A DNA stretch of 64,000 bases, taken from contig NZ_JAATNG010000003.1 in assembly GCF_013184805.1 (NCBI RefSeq), positions 310,001 to 374,000 of the forward strand, written 5' to 3'. This DNA is from Pseudoruegeria sp. HB172150. GTDB taxonomy: Bacteria; Pseudomonadota; Alphaproteobacteria; Rhodobacterales; Rhodobacteraceae. The position numbers and the translations under genes were made by a program. The stretch's first letter is position 1. Every line of letters starts with the position of its first letter. A model generated the notes under the pieces. It saw nothing but the letters and a program-made list of their open reading frames with translations. It did not search any database and had not been told where the DNA came from. Below, piece by piece: positions 26,776-35,649 of the stretch.

Positions 26776-27239
26776 CAGTGTGGGGTCGGGTGCAGGGTAG
26801 CCGGGGTTGCGGGTTTGGTGAAGGGCGGCTGAACGGCGCGCTGCCGCGCACGCCCATTGTCCCCGGTGGCGAGGCGACGCCTCTGCCCGGTGGTGGCGTG
26901 CGTGTCCGGTGCGGAGGTCAGCTTCTGGCTCACCAAAGCAAAGGCTTCGGTTCCGCCATCACCCGAGCCTTGCCTGACAGGCCCCGACACGCCGCTCAAG
27001 AAGAATGGCCGTCTCCCCTTCGGGGTCCCTCGGCAATTCTTCCTGACCGTCGCGCCGCCGCCTGTCCGTCCGGCCTCGGGCGGTGGCGGCTCCGAAGCAA
27101 AGGCTGGTGCGGGTTGAACGCCCGGGCGGGGAGGGCTAGATGAGGCGGGACGCGGCTGGCGCGTCCATTCGGAGTGAGACGATGGAATTCCACCCTGCAG
27201 CCTTCGCCCTGACGGTTCCGCAGCGGGAAAATTCCAACC
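26776..27239. other. Intergenic region upstream of the ABC-F gene
   Basis: About 460 bases without a convincing gene. An 86-codon frame at 26857-27117 is rich in Pro and Arg and has no recognisable fold, so it is not called. The right end holds a possible short leader frame (27182-27286, listed separately) that overlaps the ABC-F start. GC-rich short inverted repeats are present, but none is long enough to call. Confidence 0.4.
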
Positions 27240-27286
27240 ATGCCCAGCACGATCACCCTTTCCAGTCTTTCCTGGTCCGCGCCTGA
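27182..27286 (+). CDS. Possible leader peptide overlapping the ABC-F start
   Basis: A 34-codon frame (MEFHPAAFALTVPQREN...), ATG 27182 with GGAG ten bases upstream, ending at TGA 27284, so it overlaps the first 16 codons of the ABC-F gene in another frame. The ABC-F start itself has only a poor ribosome-binding site. Several antibiotic-resistance ABC-F genes are controlled by translated leaders, which makes this worth recording, but nothing here proves translation. Confidence 0.25.
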   Translation: MEFHPAAFALTVPQRENSNHAQHDHPFQSFLVRA

Positions 27287-28817
27287 CGGGCGCAGCCTTT
27301 TCAGCAATCTCGATCTGACTCTCGGCGCCGAGCGCACCGGGCTGGTCGGGCGCAATGGCGTCGGCAAGACGACGCTGCTGCGGTTGATCGCCGGGGAACT
27401 GGCGCCGTCTTCGGGGTCTGTGTCCGTTACCGGGACGGCCGGCTGGATGCGGCAGAGCGTACAGACGCCGGAGGCGACGGTCGCGGACCTTTTCGGGGTG
27501 CGGGACGGGCTGGCGTTATTGGCGAGAGCCGGGGCCGGCAAGGCAACGGTCGAGGAACTGGCGGAGGCGGACTGGACGCTGGAGGAACGGGTGTCGGCCG
27601 CATTGGGGCGGCTGGGGCTGGAGGCGGATGCGTCCGTGCCGCTGGCGGCGCTGTCGGGCGGGCAGCGCACGCGCGCGGCGCTGGCGGCGCTGGTCTTTGC
27701 CGAGCCGGATTTCCTGCTGCTGGACGAGCCGACGAACAACCTTGATGGCGAGGGGCGCGCGGCGGTGCTCGGGCTGCTGGAGGGTTGGCGCGGAGGCACA
27801 GTGGTTGTTAGCCATGACCGGGAATTGCTGGAAGGCATGGATGCGATTGTCGAGCTGACCTCGCTGGGGGCGCGGCGCTATGGCGGCGGGTGGTTGTTCT
27901 ATCGCGAGCGGAAAGCGGCGGAACTGGCCACGGCGGCGCATGATCTGGAGGTGGCGGAGCGGCAGGTGGCGGAGGCTTCAAAGGCGGCGCAGGCGCGGGC
28001 AGAGCGGAAGGCGCGGACCGACAATGCGGGGCGTCGGCAGCGGCTGAAGGGGGATCAGCCGAAGATGCTGCTCGACAAGGCGAAGGAGCGGAGCGAGGCA
28101 ACGGGAGGCGCGAACGCGCGGCTGGCGGAGGCGCGGAGTGCGAAGGCGGAAGAGGCGGCGCAGGCGGCGCGGGCGCGGGTCGAGGTGCTGGAAGGGGTGC
28201 GGATGGCGCTGCCGTCCTGCGGGTTGCCGGCGGGGCGGACGGTGCTGACGGTGGAAAGGTTGGCGGCCGGGTATGGCAGAAAGCCCCTGTTTAGGGACTT
28301 GTCTTTCGCGATGACGGGGCCGGAGCGGGTGGTGGTGACAGGGCCGAACGGGTCGGGGAAGACGACACTGTTGTCGGTGATTGCGGGGCGGATGGCACCT
28401 TTGGCCGGGTCGGCGACGGTGCATGTGGATTTCGCGATGCTGGACCAGACGGTGGGGGCGCTGGATCCGGGCCTGTCGGTGCGGGAGAGCTTTCTGGCGC
28501 TGAACCCGGAGGTGGAGGAGAACGCGGCGCGCGCGGTGCTGGCGCGGTTCCTGTTCCGGGGCGATGTGGCGCTGCAGAGGGCCGGGGAGCTGAGCGGGGG
28601 TCAGATGCTGCGGGCCGGGCTGGCCTGCGCGCTGGGCGGCGGGGCGGTGCCGCAGCTGCTGATCCTCGACGAGCCGACGAACCACCTGGACCTGGAGGCG
28701 ATGGAGGCTTTGGAAGCGGCCCTGCGGGGGTATGACGGCGCGCTGCTGGTGGTGAGCCACGATGCGGCGTTTCTGGAGGCGATCGGGGTGGAGCGGCGGG
28801 TGGAGTTGTCAGTTTGA
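27240..28817 (+). CDS. ABC-F family ATP-binding protein
   Basis: A 525-residue soluble protein with two ABC ATPase domains and no membrane segments. Domain 1: Walker A GRNGVGKTTLLRLIAG, signature LSGGQRTRAALA, Walker B FLLLDEPTNNLD. Linker of charged, coiled-coil type (residues ~205-300, rich in Ala/Arg/Glu, with DNAGRRQRLKGDQPKMLLDKAKERSEAT). Domain 2: GPNGSGKTTLLSVIAG, LSGGQMLRAGLA, LLILDEPTNHLDLEAMEALE. ABC-F proteins act on the ribosome as translation factors or, in some cases, protect against antibiotics. This one is short, like CDS-type members found in alphaproteobacteria; which role applies is unclear. Confidence 0.92.
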   Translation: MPSTITLSSLSWSAPDGRSLFSNLDLTLGAERTGLVGRNGVGKTTLLRLIAGELAPSSGSVSVTGTAGWMRQSVQTPEATVADLFGVRDGLALLARAGAGKATVEELAEADWTLEERVSAALGRLGLEADASVPLAALSGGQRTRAALAALVFAEPDFLLLDEPTNNLDGEGRAAVLGLLEGWRGGTVVVSHDRELLEGMDAIVELTSLGARRYGGGWLFYRERKAAELATAAHDLEVAERQVAEASKAAQARAERKARTDNAGRRQRLKGDQPKMLLDKAKERSEATGGANARLAEARSAKAEEAAQAARARVEVLEGVRMALPSCGLPAGRTVLTVERLAAGYGRKPLFRDLSFAMTGPERVVVTGPNGSGKTTLLSVIAGRMAPLAGSATVHVDFAMLDQTVGALDPGLSVRESFLALNPEVEENAARAVLARFLFRGDVALQRAGELSGGQMLRAGLACALGGGAVPQLLILDEPTNHLDLEAMEALEAALRGYDGALLVVSHDAAFLEAIGVERRVELSV

Positions 28818-28836
28818 GGTGGGCAGATTGCCCACC
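28818..28836. terminator. Hairpin after the ABC-F stop codon
   Basis: GGTGGGCAGATTGCCCACC, an 8-bp perfect stem with a 3-base loop, directly abutting the stop and followed by CTACGGG. Stems of this GGTGGGCA...TGCCCACCCTACG form occur as dispersed terminator-like repeats in many bacteria; only one copy is seen here. Confidence 0.55.
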
Positions 28837-28928
28837 CTACGGGTTGGGGCGGCGGCTGTTACAGAAGGTTCAAGCGGGGGTGTCGGCTGGGGGGTTGCGG
28901 AGGACTGCGATCTGTTGATGATCGCGAC

Positions 28929-30737
28929 ATGAAAGCGACTCCATTCAAAACATGGGCCGAGGCCGCGCCGGAACTGGTTGCCGTGGCCGCCGGCAGAGCG
29001 CCCGCCGACCTTGTGATCCGGGGTGGAAAGCTGGTGAACGTGCACAGCCGCGAAGTGCTCGACGGCTGGCAGGTGGCGGTGAAGGCGGGGCGGTTCGCCT
29101 ATGTCGGGCCGGATGCCTCGCATTGCATCGGCGATGGGACGGAGGTTGTCGAGGCCGGGGGCGATTACCTGATCCCGGGGCTTTGCGACGGGCATATGCA
29201 CATCGAAAGCGGGATGCTGACGCCGGCGGAATTCGCGCGGGCGGTCACGCCGCATGGCACCACGACGATGTTCACCGACCCGCATGAGATCGCCAATGTC
29301 ATGGGGCTGGAGGGTGTCCGGCTGATGCATGACGAGGCGCTGCTGCAGCCGGTGAATATCTATACTCAGATGCCGAGCTGTGCGCCGTCCGCGCCGGGGC
29401 TGGAGACGACGGGTTACGAGATCGGGCCGGAGGAGGTTGCCGAGGCGATGACCTGGCCGGGGATCATCGGGCTGGGAGAGATGATGAATTATCCCGGCGT
29501 GGTGGCGGGCGACCCGAAGATGCTGGCGGAGATCGCGGCGACGCAGGAGGCGGGGAAAACGGTCGGCGGGCATTATGCGTCGCCCGATCTGGGGCCCGAT
29601 TTTGCGGCTTATGTCGCCGGCGGGCCGGCGGACGATCACGAGGGGACGCAGGAAGCGGACGCGATGATGCGGGTCCGGCAGGGGATGCGCGCGATGCTGA
29701 GGCTGGGCTCTGCCTGGTACGACGTGAAGGCGCAGATCACAGCGGTGACCGAGAAGGGGCTGGATCCGCGCAACTTCATCCTTTGCACCGACGACTGCCA
29801 TTCCGGGACGCTGGTGAACGAGGGCCATATGAACCGGGTGGTGCGGCATGCGATCGAGTGCGGCTGCGAGCCGCTGATCGCGCTGCAGATGGCGACGGTG
29901 AACACGGCGACGCATTTCGGGCTGGAGCGGGAGCTTGGCTCCATCGCGCCGGGGCGGCGGGCGGATGTGATCCTGACACCGGACCTGCGGACGCTGCCCA
30001 TTCATAGGGTGTATGCGCGCGGCGTGCTGGTCGCCGAGGACGGTGTGGCGAAGGTCGAGTTTCCGCATGGCGACTGGCCGGCGAAAGCGCGGGCGTCGGT
30101 CAACATGGGGGCGGACAAGACGGCGGCGGATTTCGTGGTCGCGGCGCCGGCGGGGGCGAACCGGGTCAAGGCCAAGGTGATCGGCGTGGTCGAGAACCAG
30201 GCGCCGACGAAGGCGCTGACCGCGGAGCTGGAGGTCGCGGACGGCGCGGTCGAGGGCGATCCGGCGCAGGACGTATGCCAGATCGCGCTGGTCGAGCGGC
30301 ACCGGGCGACGGGGCAGGTGACAAACGGGTTCGTGTCCGGCTTCGGCTATCAGGGCGAGATGGCGATTGCGTCGACGGTGGCGCATGACAGCCACCACAT
30401 GATCGTGGTCGGGACCTCGCGCGAGATGATGGCGAAGGCGGCGAACCGGCTGGCGGAGATCGGCGGCGGCGTGACCGTCTGGAAGGACGGGGCGGAGATC
30501 GCGCTGGTGGAACTGCCGGTGGCGGGGCTGATGTCGGACGATCTGGCACAGAACGTCGCCGCGAAGGCGCAGGCGATGGTCGAGGCGATGGCAGCCTGCG
30601 GGTGCACGCTGAACAACGCCTATATGCAGCATTCGCTGCTGGCACTGGTGGTGATCCCGGAACTCAGGATCTCTGACATGGGGCTGGTGGATGTGACCAA
30701 GTTCGAGGTGACGGACGTGTTCGAGGCGACGACGTGA
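28929..30737 (+). CDS. ade: Adenine deaminase
   Basis: A 602-residue amidohydrolase converting adenine to hypoxanthine plus ammonia. Metal ligands in GLCDGHMHIESGMLTP, HGTTTMFTDPHEIANVMG, the GEMMNYPGVV and HYASPDLGPD regions, and TDDCHSGTLVNEGHMNRVVR; C-terminal domain with GFVSGFGYQGEMAIASTVAHDSHHMIVVG. Length matches Ade of the bacterial amidohydrolase type. The 3' end overlaps amn by four bases, so AMP can be converted through adenine to hypoxanthine by this operon. Confidence 0.95.
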   Translation: MKATPFKTWAEAAPELVAVAAGRAPADLVIRGGKLVNVHSREVLDGWQVAVKAGRFAYVGPDASHCIGDGTEVVEAGGDYLIPGLCDGHMHIESGMLTPAEFARAVTPHGTTTMFTDPHEIANVMGLEGVRLMHDEALLQPVNIYTQMPSCAPSAPGLETTGYEIGPEEVAEAMTWPGIIGLGEMMNYPGVVAGDPKMLAEIAATQEAGKTVGGHYASPDLGPDFAAYVAGGPADDHEGTQEADAMMRVRQGMRAMLRLGSAWYDVKAQITAVTEKGLDPRNFILCTDDCHSGTLVNEGHMNRVVRHAIECGCEPLIALQMATVNTATHFGLERELGSIAPGRRADVILTPDLRTLPIHRVYARGVLVAEDGVAKVEFPHGDWPAKARASVNMGADKTAADFVVAAPAGANRVKAKVIGVVENQAPTKALTAELEVADGAVEGDPAQDVCQIALVERHRATGQVTNGFVSGFGYQGEMAIASTVAHDSHHMIVVGTSREMMAKAANRLAEIGGGVTVWKDGAEIALVELPVAGLMSDDLAQNVAAKAQAMVEAMAACGCTLNNAYMQHSLLALVVIPELRISDMGLVDVTKFEVTDVFEATT

Positions 30738-32218
30738 CGGTATCGCACAGACAATTGCCGGTGCAGGCGCCGGAGCTTGCCGGGCCGGAGCGGTTCAACG
30801 ATGCGACGGCTGCAGTAGACCGGCTGACCGAGCTTTACGAGGCGGGAGTCGCATTCCTGCGCGAGAAGTTTGCTGCGACGGTGAACGAAGGGATGCCGGC
30901 CTGCCGGTTCCGGGCCTATTACCCGGAAATACGGTTCACGACGGCGAGCTATGCGCAGATCGACAGCCGTCTGAGTTTCGGTCACGTGGCGGAGCCCGGG
31001 ACCTATGTGACCACGATCACGCGGCCGGACCTGTTCCGGAATTACCTGATCCAGCAGGTCGGTCTGCTGATCGAGAACCACGGGCTGCCGGTGGCGATCG
31101 GGCCGTCGGCCACACCGATCCCGGTGCATTTCGCGATGGGCGGGTCCGGGGCGATGACTGTGCCGCAGGAGGGCGTGCTGGAATTCAGCCTGCGCGACGT
31201 GTTCGATGTGCCGGACCTTGGCACGACGAACGACGATATCGTCAACGGCTACGGATTTCCCTATGGCGACGGGGTGGCGCCGCTGGCGCCGTTCACGGCG
31301 CAGCGGGTCGATTATTCGCTGGCGCGGCTGAGCCATTACATGGCGACCGATCCGGAGCATTTTCAGAACCACATCCTGTTCACCAACTACCAGTTCTACG
31401 TCGAGGAATTCGAGACGGTCGCGCGGGCGATGCTGGCCGATCCGGACAGTGGCTATACCTCTTTCGTCGGGCCCGGAAACAGCGAGATCACCGCGGCGGA
31501 CCAGCCGCTGGATGTGCCCGCCAAGCTGCCGCAGATGCCGACCTATCACCTGAAACGGAAGGGGTCGGCCGGGATCACGCTGGTGAATATAGGGGTGGGT
31601 CCGTCGAACGCGAAGACGGCGACGGACCACATCGCTGTGCTGCGCCCGCATGCGTGGCTGATGGTGGGACATTGCGCGGGGCTGCGAAATTCGCAGCGGC
31701 TGGGGGACTTCGTTCTGGCGCATGCCTATCTGCGCGAGGATCACGTGCTGGACGACGACCTGCCGGTCTGGACGCCGATCCCGCCGCTGGCGGAGATCCA
31801 GACATCGCTGGAACAGGCGGTGGAGGATGTCACCAAGCTGGAAGGCTATGAGCTTAAGCGGATCATGCGGACAGGGACGGTGGCGACCATTGACAACCGG
31901 AACTGGGAGCTTCGCGACCAGTCGGGGCCGGTGCAGCGCCTGAGCCAGAGCCGGGCGATTGCGCTGGACATGGAGAGTGCCACCATTGCAGCGAACGGGT
32001 TCCGGTTCCGGGTGCCATATGGCACGCTTCTGTGCGTCTCGGACAAGCCGCTGCATGGCGAGCTGAAGCTGCCGGGAATGGCGAGCGAGTTCTACCGGAC
32101 GCAGGTGGCAAATCACCTGCTGATCGGGGTGCGCGCTATGGAGCTGATCCGCGAGATGCCGCTGGAACGGATCCATTCGCGGAAGCTGCGGAGCTTCGAG
32201 GAGACCGCCTTTCTGTAG
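30734..32218 (+). CDS. amn: AMP nucleosidase
   Basis: A 494-residue enzyme that splits AMP into adenine and ribose 5-phosphate, lowering AMP and feeding adenine to the upstream deaminase. The N-terminal AMP-binding regulatory domain is followed by a nucleoside-phosphorylase-like catalytic domain: KGSAGITLVNIGVGPSNAKTATDHIAVLRPHAWLMVGHCAGL, ALDMESATIAANGFRFRVPYGTLLCVSDKPLHGELKLPG. GTG 30734 is the start and overlaps the ade stop. In E. coli Amn is allosteric and phosphate-regulated; regulation here is not visible. Confidence 0.95.
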   Translation: MTVSHRQLPVQAPELAGPERFNDATAAVDRLTELYEAGVAFLREKFAATVNEGMPACRFRAYYPEIRFTTASYAQIDSRLSFGHVAEPGTYVTTITRPDLFRNYLIQQVGLLIENHGLPVAIGPSATPIPVHFAMGGSGAMTVPQEGVLEFSLRDVFDVPDLGTTNDDIVNGYGFPYGDGVAPLAPFTAQRVDYSLARLSHYMATDPEHFQNHILFTNYQFYVEEFETVARAMLADPDSGYTSFVGPGNSEITAADQPLDVPAKLPQMPTYHLKRKGSAGITLVNIGVGPSNAKTATDHIAVLRPHAWLMVGHCAGLRNSQRLGDFVLAHAYLREDHVLDDDLPVWTPIPPLAEIQTSLEQAVEDVTKLEGYELKRIMRTGTVATIDNRNWELRDQSGPVQRLSQSRAIALDMESATIAANGFRFRVPYGTLLCVSDKPLHGELKLPGMASEFYRTQVANHLLIGVRAMELIREMPLERIHSRKLRSFEETAFL

Positions 32219-32278
32219 TGGGCTGGCAAAAATGCGCCACAAAATGCAGGAAAACATGGGGAAAAGGCACACTAATAG

Positions 32279-32308
32279 TTGTGTTTACCCCATACATTCC
32301 GGTAGATT
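32279..32308 (+). promoter_or_regulatory. Putative HU promoter
   Basis: TTGTGT (32279-32284), 18-base spacer, TAGATT (32303-32308), in an AT-richer stretch that contrasts with the neighbouring coding sequence, about 45 bases before the HU start. The hexamers match the sigma-70 consensus only partly. Confidence 0.4.
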
Positions 32309-32352
32309 CTCCCGAGAACCCGCTAGGACGGGCGTGTACGAGGAGACCTATC

Positions 32353-32640
32353 ATGGCCAAACCAATGACCAAGACCCAGCTTGTGACCGCCCTGGCGGAC
32401 GAAATGGGCACCGATAAGAAATCGGCTTCGGCTGCGCTGGACGCGATCAGCAGCGTGATCACCAAGGAAGTCGCCGATGGCGGCGCGGTGACCCTGCCCG
32501 GCGTCGGCAAGATATATTGCCGTGAGCGCCCCGAGCGCATGGTACGGAACCCGGCCACCGGCGAACAGATCAAGAAAGAAGCCGACAAGGTGGTGAAAAT
32601 GACCATCGCCAAGGCGCTGAAAGACAGCGTTAACGGCTGA
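32353..32640 (+). CDS. HU-type histone-like DNA-binding protein
   Basis: A 95-residue nucleoid protein: KTQLVTALADEMGTDKKSASAALDAISSVITKEVADGGAVTLPGVGKI, then the DNA-binding arm YCRERPERMVRNPATGEQIKKEADKVVKMTIAKALKD. It bends DNA as a dimer. ATG 32353 follows AGGAGA at good spacing. It has its own promoter region and a strong terminator, as expected for an abundant single-gene transcript. The arm carries NPATGEQI rather than the more usual NPxTGxxI with Lys, still within the family. Confidence 0.93.
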   Translation: MAKPMTKTQLVTALADEMGTDKKSASAALDAISSVITKEVADGGAVTLPGVGKIYCRERPERMVRNPATGEQIKKEADKVVKMTIAKALKDSVNG

Positions 32641-32663
32641 ATTTCTTGCAGAATTCATGGAGA

Positions 32664-32688
32664 AGGCCGCCCTCGGGCGGCTTTTTTC
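32664..32688 (+). terminator. Intrinsic terminator of the HU gene
   Basis: GCCGCCC, two-base loop region, GGGCGGC followed by six T residues (32682-32687): a 7-bp stem and U-tract, 25 bases after the stop. Confidence 0.9.
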
Positions 32689-32703
32689 ATTTGGGCGGTC
32701 CGG

Positions 32704-34146
32704 TCAGAGAACCGGGCCCATCATCGCGACGGTGTTGTTCCAGAGACGCCGGTAGACGGACCAGTCGCGGACCTCTTCGAGCAGGATTTCCCGCGAGGCG
32801 GCGATGTAGTCTTCCTGCCTTGCACGGAGGCCGGCGGTGAGCTCGGCGTCCTGCAGCAGGATGTTGTTTTCGTAGTTCAGCTCGAAGCTGCGGCGGTCGA
32901 GATTGGCGGAGCCGACCAGCGCGACCGAGTCGTCGAGCGTGAGCAGCTTGGTGTGCAGAAGACCGTGCGGATATTCGAAAATCCGCACTCCGGACTGTAG
33001 CAATTCGAGATAATAGCTGTGGCTGGCGGCGGCGACGACCCAGCTATCGTTGCGTTCCGGCATCACCATGCGCGTGTTTACGCCACGTTGCGCGGCGGCG
33101 CAGAGCGCGGTCTGGATCGCTTCGTTCGGGACGTAATAGGGCGTGGTGACGGTCAGGTCGCGGTTCGCGCCGTGCAGCAGCGCGACGAAGACCTCCGGCA
33201 TGGCGGAGTCGCGGACGGTGGGACCGGTGCCGATGGCCTGGGCCACGATTCCCGGGCCATCGGTGGCGGCTGATACGTCGGGCGGTGTTTCGGGCAGCGG
33301 CTCTTCGACGTGAGACAGCCAGTCCTGCGCGAAAAGCGCCTGGTTCTGCATGGCGACCGGACCTTCGAAGCGCAGCATCAGGTCGATCCAGGGGCCGTAT
33401 TTCGCCTTGGGCAGGAATTCGGGGTCGGCGCAATTGCGGCTGCCGCAATAGGTGATGCGGTTGTCGATGACGATGATCTTGCGGTGGTTGCGCAGGTCGA
33501 TCCGGCCGCGGATCGGGTGCAGGAGAGGGTTGCCGATGGGCAGAGCCTCGACGAGTTGAACGCCGGCCTTTCCCATCGCGACCCAGTGGCGGGAGCCGAT
33601 CAGGTTGCGCGAGCCGAGCCCGTCGGCCATGGCGCGGACGGTGACGCCGCGTTGCGCGGCGCGGATCGCTGCTTCGGCAATGCGGAGGCCGGTGGCGTCC
33701 TCGAGCCAGATGTAGAACAGCAGGTGCACGTGGTCCTGCGCGGCGTCCATGTCGGCGATGATGGCGTCGATTTCGGCCTGGGCGTCGGACAGCAGCGTCG
33801 CGGTGTTGCCGCCGACCGGGGCGAAGCCGCTGATCGACCGGCCGGTGCGGAACAGGTGCAGGTGGCGTTCCTCGACAAGGTCCCAGCCAGCCTCGCGTCG
33901 CTGAGCGACGAGGTCGGCGAGCAGGCGCTTGGTTTCCTTGTACCGGGCGACCCGGCCGCGGCCGATATTGGTTTCCCCGAACAGGGTGTAGAGGACCATG
34001 CCCAGGAGCGGGATGTTGAAGATCACCATGACCCAGGCGATGCGCGAGGCCGGTTCGCGCCCTTCGCGCAGGAGTGCGCGCAGGATGAAACTGAGAGCCG
34101 CAGCGACGTAGAGTACTGCGAAGATTGGTCCCAGCTGGGTCAGCAT
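32704..34146 (-). CDS. cls: Cardiolipin synthase (phospholipase D type)
   Basis: A 480-residue membrane enzyme joining two phosphatidylglycerols to cardiolipin. Two N-terminal membrane segments (IFAVLYVAAALSFILRALL; IAWVMVIFNIPLLGMVLYTLFG) precede two HKD motifs: NHRKIIVIDNRITYCGSRN and HTKLLTLDDSVALVGSANLDRRS. Length and order match bacterial ClsA. The basic segment RDWSVYRRLWNNTVAMMGPVL forms the C-terminus. It is convergent with the HU terminator. Confidence 0.94.
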   Translation of the reverse strand: MLTQLGPIFAVLYVAAALSFILRALLREGREPASRIAWVMVIFNIPLLGMVLYTLFGETNIGRGRVARYKETKRLLADLVAQRREAGWDLVEERHLHLFRTGRSISGFAPVGGNTATLLSDAQAEIDAIIADMDAAQDHVHLLFYIWLEDATGLRIAEAAIRAAQRGVTVRAMADGLGSRNLIGSRHWVAMGKAGVQLVEALPIGNPLLHPIRGRIDLRNHRKIIVIDNRITYCGSRNCADPEFLPKAKYGPWIDLMLRFEGPVAMQNQALFAQDWLSHVEEPLPETPPDVSAATDGPGIVAQAIGTGPTVRDSAMPEVFVALLHGANRDLTVTTPYYVPNEAIQTALCAAAQRGVNTRMVMPERNDSWVVAAASHSYYLELLQSGVRIFEYPHGLLHTKLLTLDDSVALVGSANLDRRSFELNYENNILLQDAELTAGLRARQEDYIAASREILLEEVRDWSVYRRLWNNTVAMMGPVL

Positions 34147-34241
34147 GCGACGGAGGACCGTCGCGAGGTGGTGGCCGATTGCATCCCGGTACTATTTGCA
34201 ATTGTTTGTGCCGGGTCAATCGGCCTTATCCACAGGGCGGA

Positions 34242-34856
34242 TCAGGTGCTTTCGGCCATCAGCTCGCCGTCGAAGGCCTGCGCGGCCTTGTTGGCCGGGC
34301 GGTTGCTGCACCGGGCCGCCCAGCCCTGGATCACCGGATCCTCGGGCATCAAGTGCGGCGCCCAGGCGAAGGTGGAGGCGATGATCAGGTCGGCGACTGT
34401 GTAGGTGTCGCCGGTCAGATAGGGCTTGTCCTGCAATGCGTTGGAGAGCCGGGCGACGGCTTCGGGCATGCCGCGGAATGTCGTGTGGAACAGGGGATGC
34501 TCGACGTTGGCGAAGGAGATCACAAGAACCGGTTCGAGCACGTCACCGTACCAGGCGAGCCAGCTGAGGAACGGGCCGCGGCCGGGCGCGCCGGCGGGTA
34601 TCGCGAGGCCCGCGTCGGGGAACAGTTCGGTCAGGTAGAGCGCGATGGCGGTGCTTTCCCAGATCTCGACGCCGTCATGAACCAGCAGCGGGACCTTGCC
34701 TTCGGGATGCGGGTTTTTCGGATCGTGAACGCCGGTACCGTCCCGGCGCGTGACAGCCACCGGTTCGATGGCGACCTTGTCGCGGACACCGAGTTCTTCG
34801 AGCAGCGCAACGATGCGGGTCGAGCGGGTGCGGGGAGCGTGGTAGAGCGTGAGCAT
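34242..34856 (-). CDS. Glutathione S-transferase family protein
   Basis: A 204-residue GST: N-terminal thioredoxin-like domain starting LTLYHAPRTRSTRIVALLEELG, the cis-proline block EGKVPLLVHDGVEIWESTAIALYLTELF, and a helical C-terminal domain with LTGDTYTVADLIIASTFAWAPH. ATG 34856 gives the standard N-terminus; the upstream in-frame ATG (34892) adds 12 non-conserved residues. The substrate is unknown. It is divergent from a WYL-domain regulator about 80 bases away. Confidence 0.87.
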   Translation of the reverse strand: MLTLYHAPRTRSTRIVALLEELGVRDKVAIEPVAVTRRDGTGVHDPKNPHPEGKVPLLVHDGVEIWESTAIALYLTELFPDAGLAIPAGAPGRGPFLSWLAWYGDVLEPVLVISFANVEHPLFHTTFRGMPEAVARLSNALQDKPYLTGDTYTVADLIIASTFAWAPHLMPEDPVIQGWAARCSNRPANKAAQAFDGELMAEST

Positions 34857-34937
34857 CGGAAATCTCCATTCCGGTTGATGAGAAGATAGCACCCGTTATG
34901 CTCCGGCTATCCTGTCAGATTCCGTCAGGAGGCCCGC

Positions 34938-35624
34938 ATGGCCCGCCCCGACCGCCTGTTCCGCCTTTTGCACCTTTTGCGGACCCTGCCGCCGCCGGTC
35001 ACCGCCGCGCGGCTGGCGGAGGAGACGGGCGTTTCGGAGCGCACGCTTTACCGGGACATCGACAGCCTGCGGGCGGCGGGAGCGTTGATCGACGGCGAGG
35101 CGGGGTTCGGCTACCGGCTGACCGAGGACCCGGCGGTGCCGCCGCAGATGTTCGACCGGCTGGAGGTGGAGGCGCTGGTTCTGGGGCTGGCGGAGGTGCA
35201 GGCGACCGGCGACGGGGCCCTAGCGGAAGCGGCGGGCGCGGCACTGGCCAAGATCACCGCGCGCCTGCCGGAGCGGGTGGCGCAGCAGGTCGCGCATTCG
35301 GTGACGCTGGTCTACCGCTACGAGAGCGGGCGGCGTGCGTCGGAACTGCTGGCGCCGCTGCGGCAGGCGTCATGGGACGAGGTGGCGGTGGACATCGCCT
35401 ATCGCGATGCGGAGGGGCGGCGGACGCGGCGGCGGATCTGGCCGTTGGCAGTGGCGTTTCTGGAGCAGCGGCAGCTTGTTCTGTCATGGTGCTGCCTGCG
35501 GCAGGATTACCGGAAATTCGACCCGGAGCGGATGGAGGGGCTGGAAGTAACTACGGACTCGTTCCGGCCGCACCGGGTGTCGATGTTGCGTGATTACGTG
35601 GAGCGGTTGCGGCGCGGGGGGTGA
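34938..35624 (+). CDS. HTH/WYL-domain (YafY-type) transcriptional regulator
   Basis: A 228-residue regulator with an N-terminal DeoR-like winged helix (FRLLHLLRTLPPPVTAARLAEETGVSERTLYRDIDSLRAAGALI) and a C-terminal WYL-type domain (VDIAYRDAEGRRTRRRIWPLAVAFLEQRQLVLSWCCLRQDYRKFDPERM). In this copy the WYL triad is modified (LSWCCLRQ), as in many YafY proteins. It is divergent from a GST gene, which it may control. The ligand is unknown. Confidence 0.87.
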   Translation: MARPDRLFRLLHLLRTLPPPVTAARLAEETGVSERTLYRDIDSLRAAGALIDGEAGFGYRLTEDPAVPPQMFDRLEVEALVLGLAEVQATGDGALAEAAGAALAKITARLPERVAQQVAHSVTLVYRYESGRRASELLAPLRQASWDEVAVDIAYRDAEGRRTRRRIWPLAVAFLEQRQLVLSWCCLRQDYRKFDPERMEGLEVTTDSFRPHRVSMLRDYVERLRRGG

Positions 35625-35649
35625 CCTTCACCCGACGGCGAGATAAGCC

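Noticed and set aside
26857-27117. 86-codon plus-strand frame in the gap before the ABC-F gene
   Set aside because: Pro/Arg-rich, no ribosome-binding site of note and no family likeness; not enough to call a gene.
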